Source: Prevotella sp.
Lineage (GTDB): Bacteria; Bacteroidota; Bacteroidia; Bacteroidales; Bacteroidaceae
Reading direction: 5' to 3'
Length of the DNA stretch: 64,000 bases
Assembly: GCA_017619445.1 (NCBI GenBank)
Contig: JAFZSI010000010.1
Location: forward strand, 117,133 to 181,132
Shown here: positions 44,877 to 52,244 of the stretch, one piece after another
Numbering within the stretch: position 1 is the first letter of the stretch
How the letters are laid out: each line of letters begins with the position of its first letter
Made by a program: the position numbers and the translations under genes
The notes under the pieces: generated by a model
What the model saw: only the letters and a program-made list of their open reading frames with translations
The model's database searches: none
Told to the model about the DNA's origin: nothing

Positions 44877-46631
44877 ATGGAGAAACCAAAATTCATATCC
44901 GATAAACAATTCACACTGCTGCTGGCTCTCGCCGTGGGATTCTTCGCAGCAGTAGCGGCTTTTGTACTCCACTGGCTCATCAAGGAAATACAGATGCTGC
45001 TCACGGCCAGTTTCGACTATACGTCGTTCAACTGGCTCTATCTGGTATATCCCGTGGTGGGCATCTACCTCACCTCGCTGTTCGTCAGACACATTGTCAA
45101 GGACAACATCTCGCACGGCATCACCCGCATCCTCTACGCCATCTCGTCGAAACGCTCGCGACTGCCGGGCCACAACTGCTGGTCGTCGGTCATAGCTTCG
45201 GCCCTGACCATCGGTTTCGGCGGTTCTGTCGGAGCAGAGGCGCCCATTGTGCTCACCGGCTCGGCCATCGGCTCGAACCTGGCACAAGTGTTCAAGATGG
45301 ACAACAAGACGGTCATGCTCCTAGTGGGTTGTGGTGCGGCGGCTGCCATCGCCGGCATTTTTAAGGCTCCCATAGCCGGACTTGTGTTCACCCTCGAGGT
45401 GCTGATGATTGACCTCACCATGGCCTCGCTGCTGCCTATTCTCATAGCCAGCGTCACGGCCACCTGCTTCACCTACCTTTTTATTGGCACCGACTCGTTG
45501 TTCCATTTCTCACTCGACAACGAGTGGCTCATCGAGCGTGTTCCGGCCAGCATTCTGCTGGGTGTGATGTGCGGATTGGTGAGCTTGTATTTCATACGCA
45601 CCATGTCGGCATGTGAATGGTTGTTCGCCAAACTGAAAAGCAAGCCTTACGCCAAATTAGCATTGGGCGGAGTGGTGCTGAGCACCCTGATTTTCATCTT
45701 CCCGTCGCTCTATGGCGAGGGTTATAACAGCATCAACATTCTGTTGAACGGAAAAACCGAAACCGACTGGAACACAGTTATGAACAACTCGTTGTTCTAT
45801 GGGCATGGAGACTTGCTGATTCTCTACATCGGCATGGTTCTGCTCACCAAAGTGTTTGCCACCTCGGCCACAAACGGCGCCGGCGGATGCGGCGGAACAT
45901 TTGCGCCCTCGCTGTTCATCGGAGCCTTCGGTGGATTCCTTTTTGCCCGCCTGTGGAACACCTACGATGTGGGGGTGTATATCCCTGAGAAAAACTTCTC
46001 ATTGTTGGGTATGGCTGGCGTCATGGCAGGTGTCATGCACGCACCGCTCACAGGCATCTTCCTCATTGCTGAAATCACGGGCGGCTATGGGTTGTTCATT
46101 CCGCTCATCATCGTCAGCGTATGCGCCTATCTGGTCATTATCATGTTCGAGCCCCACAGCATCTACGGCATGAAACTTGCCCGCGAAGGCCGACTCATCA
46201 CTCACCACACCGACCGCGCCGTTCTCACGCTGATGAACCTCAACAGCGTCATCGACCGCGAGTTCACCGCCGTGCCGCAGGACATGTGGCTGGGCAAACT
46301 CATCCATGCCATCAGCCGCAGCAACTCCAGCATCCTGCCCGTGACCGACGATGCCGGCAAACTGTTGGGCGAGATTAACATCAACAACATTCGCCACCTG
46401 ATGTTCCGCACCGAACTCTACAATCACTTCCAGGTGGCTCAGCTAATGACACCTCCTGCGGCCACGCTCGGCGTGAACGACCCGATGGAAGACGTGATGG
46501 AGAAATTCGAACAGACAAATGCCATCATGCTGCCTGTGCTCGACATTGAGAACCGCCTGATGGGCTATATCAAACGCTCGCGCATGTACGCGCACTACCG
46601 GCAGATGGTGGCGGATATGAGCGCGGAGTAA
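44877..46631 (+). CDS. ClC-family chloride channel/antiporter with CBS pair
   Basis: A membrane protein of 584 residues. Signatures of the ClC pore: GFGGSVGAEAPIVLTGSAIG (in part, about 113-132, with the gating glutamate), GCGAAAAIAGIFKAPIAGLVFTLE (in part, with the second glutamate used in proton coupling), and GCGGTFAPSLFIGAFGG (about 336-352, the G-x-F-x-P form). Two CBS domains occupy about 445-575 in the cytoplasm. Both key glutamates suggest a Cl-/H+ antiporter rather than a channel. Confidence 0.92.
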   Translation: MEKPKFISDKQFTLLLALAVGFFAAVAAFVLHWLIKEIQMLLTASFDYTSFNWLYLVYPVVGIYLTSLFVRHIVKDNISHGITRILYAISSKRSRLPGHNCWSSVIASALTIGFGGSVGAEAPIVLTGSAIGSNLAQVFKMDNKTVMLLVGCGAAAAIAGIFKAPIAGLVFTLEVLMIDLTMASLLPILIASVTATCFTYLFIGTDSLFHFSLDNEWLIERVPASILLGVMCGLVSLYFIRTMSACEWLFAKLKSKPYAKLALGGVVLSTLIFIFPSLYGEGYNSINILLNGKTETDWNTVMNNSLFYGHGDLLILYIGMVLLTKVFATSATNGAGGCGGTFAPSLFIGAFGGFLFARLWNTYDVGVYIPEKNFSLLGMAGVMAGVMHAPLTGIFLIAEITGGYGLFIPLIIVSVCAYLVIIMFEPHSIYGMKLAREGRLITHHTDRAVLTLMNLNSVIDREFTAVPQDMWLGKLIHAISRSNSSILPVTDDAGKLLGEININNIRHLMFRTELYNHFQVAQLMTPPAATLGVNDPMEDVMEKFEQTNAIMLPVLDIENRLMGYIKRSRMYAHYRQMVADMSAE

Positions 46632-46686
46632 ATTATCGAATTATCGTTATACCGTCATCACGAAATACCGTCATTACGAAATATCG
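46631..46686. repeat. 8-bp tandem repeat just before tsaC
   Basis: Seven octads that all end in CG: AATTATCG, AATTATCG, TTATACCG, TCATCACG, AAATACCG, TCATTACG and AAATATCG. The array ends 5 bp before the tsaC start codon. Confidence 0.8.
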
Positions 46687-46691
46687 CAAAA

Positions 46692-47261
46692 ATGACAAGA
46701 GAAGAAGATATCAAGAAAGCTGTGGAGGTGATGCGACAGGGAGGCGTTATCCTCTACCCCACCGACACCATCTGGGGCATCGGCTGCGATGCCACCAACA
46801 GCGAAGCCGTGGCACGGGTCTATCAGATTAAGCAGCGCGACGACTCGAAGGCGCTCATCTGCTTAGTTGATTCCGACGCACGGCTGCAACGCTATGTGCG
46901 ACAGGTGCCCGACGTGGCTTGGGACCTGCTGGAACTGGCCGTCAAGCCCACCACTGTGATTCTCGACGGGGCCGTCAACCTGGCTCCCAACCTGATTGCC
47001 GAAGACGGCAGCATCGCCATGCGCATCACGCGTGAGGAGTTCTCGCGCGAATTGTGCTACCGTTTCCAGAAAGCCATTGTCAGCACGAGCGCCAACATCA
47101 GCGGCGAGCCTGCACCGCAGAATTATCGAGACATCAGTCCCGACATCATCAATGCTGTCGATTACGTGTGTTTTAGCCGTCGGCAGGAGCACAAACCCCA
47201 CCAGCCGAGCAGCATCATCAAACTGAGCCTCAACGGCGAGGTGAAGGTCATTAGGAGTTAG
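46692..47261 (+). CDS. tsaC: L-threonylcarbamoyladenylate synthase (TsaC/YrdC type)
   Basis: It makes threonylcarbamoyl-AMP for the t6A37 modification of ANN-decoding tRNAs. The 189 residues are the short form. Signatures: GGVILYPTDTIWGIGCDATN (in part, about 17-36), QRDDSKALICLV (about 49-60), and the late VSTSANISGEPAP (about 131-143). The final residues (IRS) and the TAG stop are the beginning of a heptad repeat tract, so the natural C-terminus may differ among strains. Confidence 0.94.
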   Translation: MTREEDIKKAVEVMRQGGVILYPTDTIWGIGCDATNSEAVARVYQIKQRDDSKALICLVDSDARLQRYVRQVPDVAWDLLELAVKPTTVILDGAVNLAPNLIAEDGSIAMRITREEFSRELCYRFQKAIVSTSANISGEPAPQNYRDISPDIINAVDYVCFSRRQEHKPHQPSSIIKLSLNGEVKVIRS

Positions 47262-47306
47262 GAGTTAGGAGTTACGAGTTACGAGTTTGGAGTTTGGAGT
47301 TAGGAG
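47251..47306. repeat. 7-bp tandem repeat at the end of tsaC
   Basis: Eight heptads: TTAGGAG three times, TTACGAG twice, TTTGGAG twice, TTAGGAG once. The tsaC stop codon lies inside. An octad tract with CACCTCTG and TACCTCTG follows at about 47312-47343. Confidence 0.85.
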
Positions 47307-47357
47307 TTTATTTCTCTCTCACCTCTGTACCTCTGTGTGAGAAATAATCAAAATGCT

Positions 47358-48359
47358 ATGAATAAAGAAGATTTGCGCATCGTTTTCATGGGTACGCCCG
47401 AGTTTGCCGTCGGCACCCTGCAACGGCTCGTGGAAGGAGGCTACAATGTGGTGGGTGTTGTCACTCAGCCCGATAAGCCCGTGGGTCGCCACGGCAGCGT
47501 GCTGCAGCCCTCGGAAGTGAAAAAATATGCATTGGAGCATGGGTTGCCCGTGTTGCAGCCCGAAAAGATGAAAGACCCGGAGTTTCTCGCTCAACTGCGC
47601 GCCATGAACGCCAACCTGCAGGTGGTGGTGGCCTTCCGTATGTTGCCCGAGATGGTGTGGGACATGCCTCAGTACGGCACGTTCAACGTTCATGCTGCCC
47701 TGCTGCCGCAATATCGCGGTGCCGCGCCCATCAACTGGGCCGTTATCAATGGCGAGAAGCAAACGGGTGTCACAACCTTCTTCCTTGACCACGACATCGA
47801 CACGGGCCGCATCATCATGCAGCGCACCTTCGACATTCCCGACGATGCCGATGTGGAATATGTCTATGACGGACTGATGCACCTCGGGGCCGATGTGGCC
47901 GTCGAGACCATCGACCGCATCATCGAGGGCAACGGCCATGTGGAATCAATACCACAGGAACAGCTGATCGTTCAAAGTTCAAAGCTCAAAGTTCAAAGCT
48001 CAAAGTTCAAAGCTCAAAGCCCGGAACTCCATCACGCCCCGAAAATCTTCAAGGAAACCTGCCGCATCAACTGGCAGCAACCAGCCAAGTGCATCTACGA
48101 CTTCATCCGCGGTCTCTCACCCTACCCCGGTGCTTGGACAATCCTCGTTACGCCCGATGGCAAAGAAAGCGTGCTGAAAATCTACAAAACCCGAAAAACC
48201 GACGAATCACAAATTGGTTGCAACCTCAGCTCCGACGGAAAACACCTCTATGCCGGCGGTCTGGAACTCCTTGAAATCCAACTCACCGGCAAGAAACGCA
48301 TGTCAGCCCGCGACTTCCTCAACGGTTTCCGAGGCATCGAGGAGTGCAAGCTTTTATAA
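47358..48359 (+). CDS. fmt: Methionyl-tRNA formyltransferase
   Basis: It formylates initiator Met-tRNA using 10-formyl-THF. The ATG at 47358 (MNKEDLRIVFMGTPEFA) is preferred over an upstream GTG at 47337 that lies in repeat DNA. The 333 residues show the formyl-donor region with NVHAALLPQYRGAAPINWA (about 107-125), GVTTFFLDHDIDTG, and the C-terminal domain from about 220 (APKIFKETCRINW). Oddity: residues about 205-221 (VQSSKLKVQSSKFKAQS) are encoded by seven heptads at 47971-48019, in the linker between the two domains. Confidence 0.95.
   Translation: MNKEDLRIVFMGTPEFAVGTLQRLVEGGYNVVGVVTQPDKPVGRHGSVLQPSEVKKYALEHGLPVLQPEKMKDPEFLAQLRAMNANLQVVVAFRMLPEMVWDMPQYGTFNVHAALLPQYRGAAPINWAVINGEKQTGVTTFFLDHDIDTGRIIMQRTFDIPDDADVEYVYDGLMHLGADVAVETIDRIIEGNGHVESIPQEQLIVQSSKLKVQSSKFKAQSPELHHAPKIFKETCRINWQQPAKCIYDFIRGLSPYPGAWTILVTPDGKESVLKIYKTRKTDESQIGCNLSSDGKHLYAGGLELLEIQLTGKKRMSARDFLNGFRGIEECKLL
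47971..48019. repeat. 7-bp tandem repeat inside fmt
   Basis: Seven heptads alternating TTCAAAG and CTCAAAG, 49 bp. A change by one unit would shift the reading frame of fmt; a change by three would not. Confidence 0.9.
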
Positions 48360-48472
48360 AAAATACCAGGCTGGAGTGGCTGCTTGAAAAACCATTCCAT
48401 AAAATTAGCCTTCGTGAAAAACAACAGATTATTTTTTTGGGGTATTTTTTGGGGGTAATTTGCGAAGAATAG

Positions 48473-48685
48473 GTGCAGAAAGAACTCCTTTATGCCATTC
48501 ATGCTGAGGGACAGGTGCAAAGCATCACCTCATCGGCATTCAACAAGAAGCATCGTTTGCGTTCTCCCAGTTCAACACAGTCAGCTTCCCTGAAACTTTT
48601 GGAATATGAATTGATAACCCGCAAAGAGAAGACCTATTCTCTCTCCGACCCATTATTGAGCCTTTGGCTGAAAAAAAGGAAATAG
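48473..48685 (+). pseudogene. C-terminal remnant of an AAA-type ATPase (ATP-binding protein) gene
   Basis: Seventy codons read ELLYAIHAEGQVQSITSSAFNKKH and continue LRSPSSTQSASLKLLEYELITRKEKTYSLSDPLLSLWLKKR (both in part). This matches the winged-helix end of the large Bacteroidales family of ATP-binding proteins with a C-terminal DNA-binding-like domain. The Walker motifs and the whole N-terminal part are missing, with a stop codon directly upstream. It is a decayed fragment rather than a gene. Confidence 0.65.
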
Positions 48686-48710
48686 AATGATGTATTTGAA
48701 GAAAAAAGAA

Positions 48711-48735
48711 AGCGTACCTTGCTGTATGGTACGCT
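48711..48735. terminator. Terminator downstream of glucokinase
   Basis: A perfect 8-bp stem AGCGTACC (48711-48718) and GGTACGCT (48728-48735). On the minus strand it is followed by a TTCTTTTTTC tract, as expected after the glucokinase gene. On the plus strand ATTTTT follows. Confidence 0.75.
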
Positions 48736-48763
48736 CTCATATTTTTATAATCTGCTACTTTAA

Positions 48764-49741
48764 TCAGATTTCCCAGCCGATGGCGGAGGCACCGAGCACG
48801 GCGGCGCTGCTGCCGTCGAGTCCTGAGATGAGGAACTGGGGCTTGTCGCGGAAGATTTTCAGGGCGTGCTCCTTGTAGCTGCGCTTGATGGGCTCCATGA
48901 TAAGATCGCCTGCCTTGGTCATGCCACCGAAGAAGATGAATGCCTCGGGTGAGGAGAAGGCTGCGAAGTCGGCGCAGGCCTCGCCCAGCATCTCGCCTGT
49001 GAACTCATAGATTTCCTTGGCCAGCTTGTCGCCCTTGCCTGCGGCAATGGATACGTCGAGCGAGGTGATGTCCTCGGGCTTCATGTCGCGGAGCAGCGAG
49101 GGTTCGTCGGTTGTCTCGAGCAGTTCGCGTGCCGTGCGCGCCACACCCGTGGCCGAGCAGTAGGCCTCAAGACATCCCTTGCGGCCACAACCGCAGGAGC
49201 GTCCGTTCTCGCGGCGCATGGTGACATGTCCGAGCTCGCCAGCGAATCCGTCGCAGCCATAGACCACCTGTCCGTTGATGACAATGCCCGAGCCCACACC
49301 CGTTCCGAGGGTCAGCACGATGAAGTTTTTCATGCCACGGGCCACGCCGTAAATCATCTCACCCACAGCGGCGGCGTTGGCGTCGTTGGTCAGTCCGACG
49401 GGAATGTCGCTGAGCCGCTCGCTGAACATCTTGGCGAGGGGCACCACGCCGTCGTGCGCCCACGCCAGGTTGGGAGCGAACTCAATGGTTCCGGTATAGT
49501 AGTTGCCGTTGGGGGCACCAATGCCCATTGCCTTGATTTTGTCGATGCCTCCCACTTCTTCGATGATGGGCTGCAGGGCTGCCACGCAGGCGTCAACATA
49601 GTCTTCAACGCGGTCGTAGCCTTGTGTCTTGATGGCTGTTGTGGCTTTGATTTCGCCGCGGCTGTCAACGATTCCGAAAACAGAGTTTGTGCCGCCCAGG
49701 TCAAGGCCAATCACATAAGGTTTCAATGTCTGTGTAGTCAT
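48764..49741 (-). CDS. glk: ROK-family glucokinase
   Basis: It phosphorylates glucose (or a related hexose) with ATP. The 325 residues have VIGLDLGGTNSVFGIVD (about 10-26), the catalytic LTNDANAAAVGE (about 117-128), TLGTGVGSGIVINGQ, the ExGH box AGELGHVTM and the zinc cysteines in CGCGRKGCLEAYCS (about 183-196). ROK repressors have an N-terminal HTH; none is present here, so it is a kinase. It has its own promoter (49781-49788) with a heptad repeat in the -33 zone. Confidence 0.93.
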   Translation of the reverse strand: MTTQTLKPYVIGLDLGGTNSVFGIVDSRGEIKATTAIKTQGYDRVEDYVDACVAALQPIIEEVGGIDKIKAMGIGAPNGNYYTGTIEFAPNLAWAHDGVVPLAKMFSERLSDIPVGLTNDANAAAVGEMIYGVARGMKNFIVLTLGTGVGSGIVINGQVVYGCDGFAGELGHVTMRRENGRSCGCGRKGCLEAYCSATGVARTARELLETTDEPSLLRDMKPEDITSLDVSIAAGKGDKLAKEIYEFTGEMLGEACADFAAFSSPEAFIFFGGMTKAGDLIMEPIKRSYKEHALKIFRDKPQFLISGLDGSSAAVLGASAIGWEI

Positions 49742-49780
49742 AAATTCAAACTGTTTTTTAAGTTAAATAATTCTTATTCG

Positions 49781-49788
49781 CAAAGGTA
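49781..49788 (-). promoter_or_regulatory. -7 promoter box of glucokinase
   Basis: Minus-strand TACCTTTG, about 40 bases before the start codon. The expected -33 zone is occupied by three heptads (49797-49817) rather than a TTTG. Confidence 0.7.
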
Positions 49789-49796
49789 TAAAATTG

Positions 49797-49817
49797 TTAG
49801 GAGTTAAGGGTTAGGAG
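49797..49817. repeat. 7-bp tandem repeat in the glucokinase promoter
   Basis: TTAGGAG, TTAAGGG, TTAGGAG (plus strand). The same unit TTAGGAG is used at 47251-47306. Confidence 0.6.
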
Positions 49818-49927
49818 TAAGCGACAATTTGTTTCCGTTTAACATTAATTCGCATTGTGTCGTGAAAAAATCTTCACGCTCGGCAAAAAAACAAGTTTTC
49901 TTTGCACTCACTTACTCAGATTTTTCG

Positions 49928-49935
49928 TATCTTTG
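49928..49935 (+). promoter_or_regulatory. -7 promoter box of the LysE-family gene
   Basis: TATCTTTG lies 9 bases before the chosen ATG at 49945, giving a very short or absent leader. A TTTG lies at 49901-49904, 23 bases upstream. The box lies inside a longer possible reading frame, which argues that the frame's earlier start (49855) is not used. Confidence 0.65.
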
Positions 49936-49944
49936 CAGTCGAAT

Positions 49945-50613
49945 ATGCCATTGCCTTTTCATATAGACATTGTCAATCTGGTGTTCAAAGGAGTCCTGAT
50001 TGGCATTATAGCCTCTGCGCCCATGGGCCCTGTAGGCATATTGTGCGTTCAGCGCACGCTGAACAAAGGCCGTTGGTATGGTTTTGTGACGGGCATCGGC
50101 GCAGCCATCAGCGACATCATCTACGCGCTCATTGTGGGTGCGGGCATGAGTTTCGTGATGGACATCATCAGCAACCAGCAAAACAAGTTCTGGCTGCAGA
50201 TTCTGGGAAGTATCATCCTGCTGGCCTTCGGAATAGTTTGCTGGCGGTCGAACCCCACGAAGAACATGCACCGCAGCGGCACCAACAAGGGTTCGCTGGT
50301 GCACAACGGGGTGACGGCCTTCTTTGTCACCTTCTCCAATCCGCTCATCGTGTTTCTTTTCATGGGTTTGTTTGCGCAGTTTGCCTTTGTCATTCCCGAC
50401 CATCCGTTCGAGATGTTCATCGGTTATCTGAGCATCGTGGGTGGTGCCCTGATATGGTGGTTTGGACTGACATGGCTTGTGGATAAAATCCGTAATATAT
50501 TTGACGAGAGCGGCATACTTATCATCAACCGCATCATTGGCTGCCTGGTCATACTGTTCTCGCTCATCGTGCTCGTTGGTACGGTGTTCAACCTCTACAC
50601 ATTCAGTTATTAG
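49945..50613 (+). CDS. LysE/RhtB-family exporter
   Basis: A membrane protein of 222 residues with six helices. It opens MPLPFHIDIVNLVFKGVLIGI and has ASAPMGPVGILCVQRTLNKGRWYGFVTGIGAAISD (in part), the family signature, near residues 24-58. A second conserved patch is VTFSNPLIVFLFMGLFAQFA (in part). Members export amino acids such as lysine, threonine or homoserine; the substrate here is unknown. The start was chosen from the position of the promoter. It is followed after 11 bp by a DUF4924 gene. Confidence 0.88.
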   Translation: MPLPFHIDIVNLVFKGVLIGIIASAPMGPVGILCVQRTLNKGRWYGFVTGIGAAISDIIYALIVGAGMSFVMDIISNQQNKFWLQILGSIILLAFGIVCWRSNPTKNMHRSGTNKGSLVHNGVTAFFVTFSNPLIVFLFMGLFAQFAFVIPDHPFEMFIGYLSIVGGALIWWFGLTWLVDKIRNIFDESGILIINRIIGCLVILFSLIVLVGTVFNLYTFSY

Positions 50614-50624
50614 CTTACTTTACA

Positions 50625-51170
50625 ATGTTTATCGCTCAAGAATTAAGGAAGAAAAGCATTGCCGAATACCTGCTCTACATGTGGCAGGTGGAAGACATTA
50701 TACGTGCCTACGGCTGTTCGCTGGCGCAGATACGCCGCGAATACATCAACCGTTTCGACTACACCGACGAGCAAAAGGACGAAATGGCCGACTGGTATGG
50801 CAACCTGGTGCGCATGATGAACCAGGAAGGATGCCGCGAGGGCGGACACCTGCAAATCAACCGCATCGTCATGCAACAGCTCATTGAGCTCAACGCGCAA
50901 CTGCTGGGCAGCACGAAGTTTCCGTTCTACAACGCCGAGTATTACAAGGTGTTGCCCTACATCGTGGAACTGCGCAACCGAGGCTCAAACAAAGATGAAA
51001 ACGAGGTGGAGACGTGTTTCAACGCGCTCTACGGCACAATGATGCTGCGCCTGCAAAAGAAAGAAATCACTCCCGAGACCCAACATGCCATCAACGAGAT
51101 AACCACGTTCATCGGCATGCTTGCCGACTATTACCATCAGGACAAAGAGAAGCCTTTAGAGTTTGAGTGA
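50625..51170 (+). CDS. DUF4924 family protein
   Basis: A soluble, mostly helical protein of 181 residues, opening MFIAQELRKKSIAEYLLYMWQVEDIIRA (in part), typical of a Bacteroidota-specific family of unknown function. There are conserved acidic and aromatic residues (QVEDIIRAY, WYGNLVRMM) but no catalytic motif I can name. It follows the LysE-family gene by 11 bp and is probably co-transcribed. Downstream are octad and heptad repeats up to rfbD. Confidence 0.88.
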   Translation: MFIAQELRKKSIAEYLLYMWQVEDIIRAYGCSLAQIRREYINRFDYTDEQKDEMADWYGNLVRMMNQEGCREGGHLQINRIVMQQLIELNAQLLGSTKFPFYNAEYYKVLPYIVELRNRGSNKDENEVETCFNALYGTMMLRLQKKEITPETQHAINEITTFIGMLADYYHQDKEKPLEFE

Positions 51171-51181
51171 TGAATCTCTTT

Positions 51182-51293
51182 TTCCTCCGTTCCTCTGAGT
51201 GAGAAAAATAATGAGTGAAGAACTCTATATCCTCCGTTCCTCTGTGTGAGGAAAAAGTAAATTGTAAATTGTAAATTGTCAAATTGTAAATTA
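51182..51293. repeat. Octad and heptad repeats before rfbD
   Basis: TTCCTCCG, TTCCTCTG and AGTGAGAA (51182-51205), then a second copy of the CCTCCGTTCCTCTG phrase near 51230. TAAATTG three times follows, then TCAAATTG and TAAATTA (51258-51293). This ends 6 bp before the rfbD ATG. Confidence 0.65.
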
Positions 51294-51298
51294 AATAG

Positions 51299-52162
51299 AT
51301 GAACATACTTATTACCGGCTGCAACGGCCAACTGGGCAACGAGATGCAGTTGCTTGAAAAGAATTTTCCTGAGCACACATGGTTCAACACCGACGTGCAG
51401 GAACTCGACATCACCAATCAGGAAGCCATCGACCTGTTCGTAGAGGACAACCAGATTGACGGCATCGTGAACTGCGCCGCATATACCGCTGTGGACAAAG
51501 CCGAAAGCGACAGGCAGTTAGCCACGTCGCTCAATGCTGTGGCTCCCGCATATTTAGCCTCAGCCATTGAAAAGCGCGGCGGATGGCTCGTGCAAATCAG
51601 CACCGACTATGTGTTCGACGGCACCAAGCACAAACCTTACGTGGAGACCGACACGCCCTGCCCCGACAGCGTTTATGGCAGCACGAAACTGGCTGGCGAA
51701 CTGGCTGTGCAGAAGTTCTGCAGTCGCACCATGATTATCCGCACGGCTTGGCTCTACAGCACGTTCGGCAACAATTTTGTGAAGACGATGATTCGTCTTG
51801 GCAAGGAGAAAGAACAGTTGGGCGTGATTTTCGACCAGATAGGCACACCTACCTACGCCCGCGACCTGGCCAATGTCATTATGACCGCCATCGAGAAAGG
51901 CATACAGCCCGGCATCTATCATTTCTCCAACGAAGGAGTCATTTCGTGGTACGACTTCACCAAGGCCATCCATCGCATCGCAGGCATCACCACCTGCCAT
52001 GTGCGGCCGCTGCACACCGAAGAGTACCCCACCCCAGCCAACCGTCCTGCCTATAGCGTACTCGACAAAACAAAAATCAAACAAACCTACGGCGTTGAAA
52101 TACCCTATTGGGAGGAAAGCCTCGCTGTTTGCATTGAGAGATTAATGGAAGAGAAGGAGTAA
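51299..52162 (+). CDS. rfbD: dTDP-4-dehydrorhamnose reductase
   Basis: The last step of dTDP-L-rhamnose synthesis, NAD(P)H-dependent. The 287 residues open MNILITGCNGQLGNEMQLL, with VNCAAYTAVDKAESD (about 60-74), ISTDYVFDGT and the Y-x-x-x-K pair in DSVYGSTKLAGE (about 122-133). The C-terminal EEKE and the stop codon lie in a purine octad repeat. It is 46 kb from rfbA with no rfbB or rfbC in the window. Confidence 0.95.
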   Translation: MNILITGCNGQLGNEMQLLEKNFPEHTWFNTDVQELDITNQEAIDLFVEDNQIDGIVNCAAYTAVDKAESDRQLATSLNAVAPAYLASAIEKRGGWLVQISTDYVFDGTKHKPYVETDTPCPDSVYGSTKLAGELAVQKFCSRTMIIRTAWLYSTFGNNFVKTMIRLGKEKEQLGVIFDQIGTPTYARDLANVIMTAIEKGIQPGIYHFSNEGVISWYDFTKAIHRIAGITTCHVRPLHTEEYPTPANRPAYSVLDKTKIKQTYGVEIPYWEESLAVCIERLMEEKE

Positions 52163-52182
52163 AGGAGAGAAGGAGAATAGGA
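52151..52182. repeat. 8-bp tandem repeat over the rfbD stop codon
   Basis: Octads GAGAAGGA, GTAAAGGA, GAGAAGGA and GAATAGGA. The TAA stop lies in the second unit. Confidence 0.6.
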
Positions 52183-52244
52183 ACTTTTTACTCTACTCAT
52201 CACCTCCTTCCCTACAGAACTCTTAAGCAATTAATACTACAGTA

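Larger units (their letters stand above)
48360..48763. other. Intergenic region with an ATPase gene remnant
   Basis: This 404-bp gap holds the remnant at 48473-48685 and the glucokinase terminator at 48711-48735. A T- and G-rich stretch lies near 48430-48460. No intact gene was seen. Confidence 0.65.

Noticed and set aside
46863-47201. Antisense frames over tsaC and other GC-rich genes
   Set aside because: Long antisense frames are common opposite GC-rich codon-biased genes and none shows family similarity.
49855-49944. N-terminal extension of the LysE-family protein
   Set aside because: The promoter box at 49928-49935 lies inside it, and family similarity begins after the ATG at 49945.
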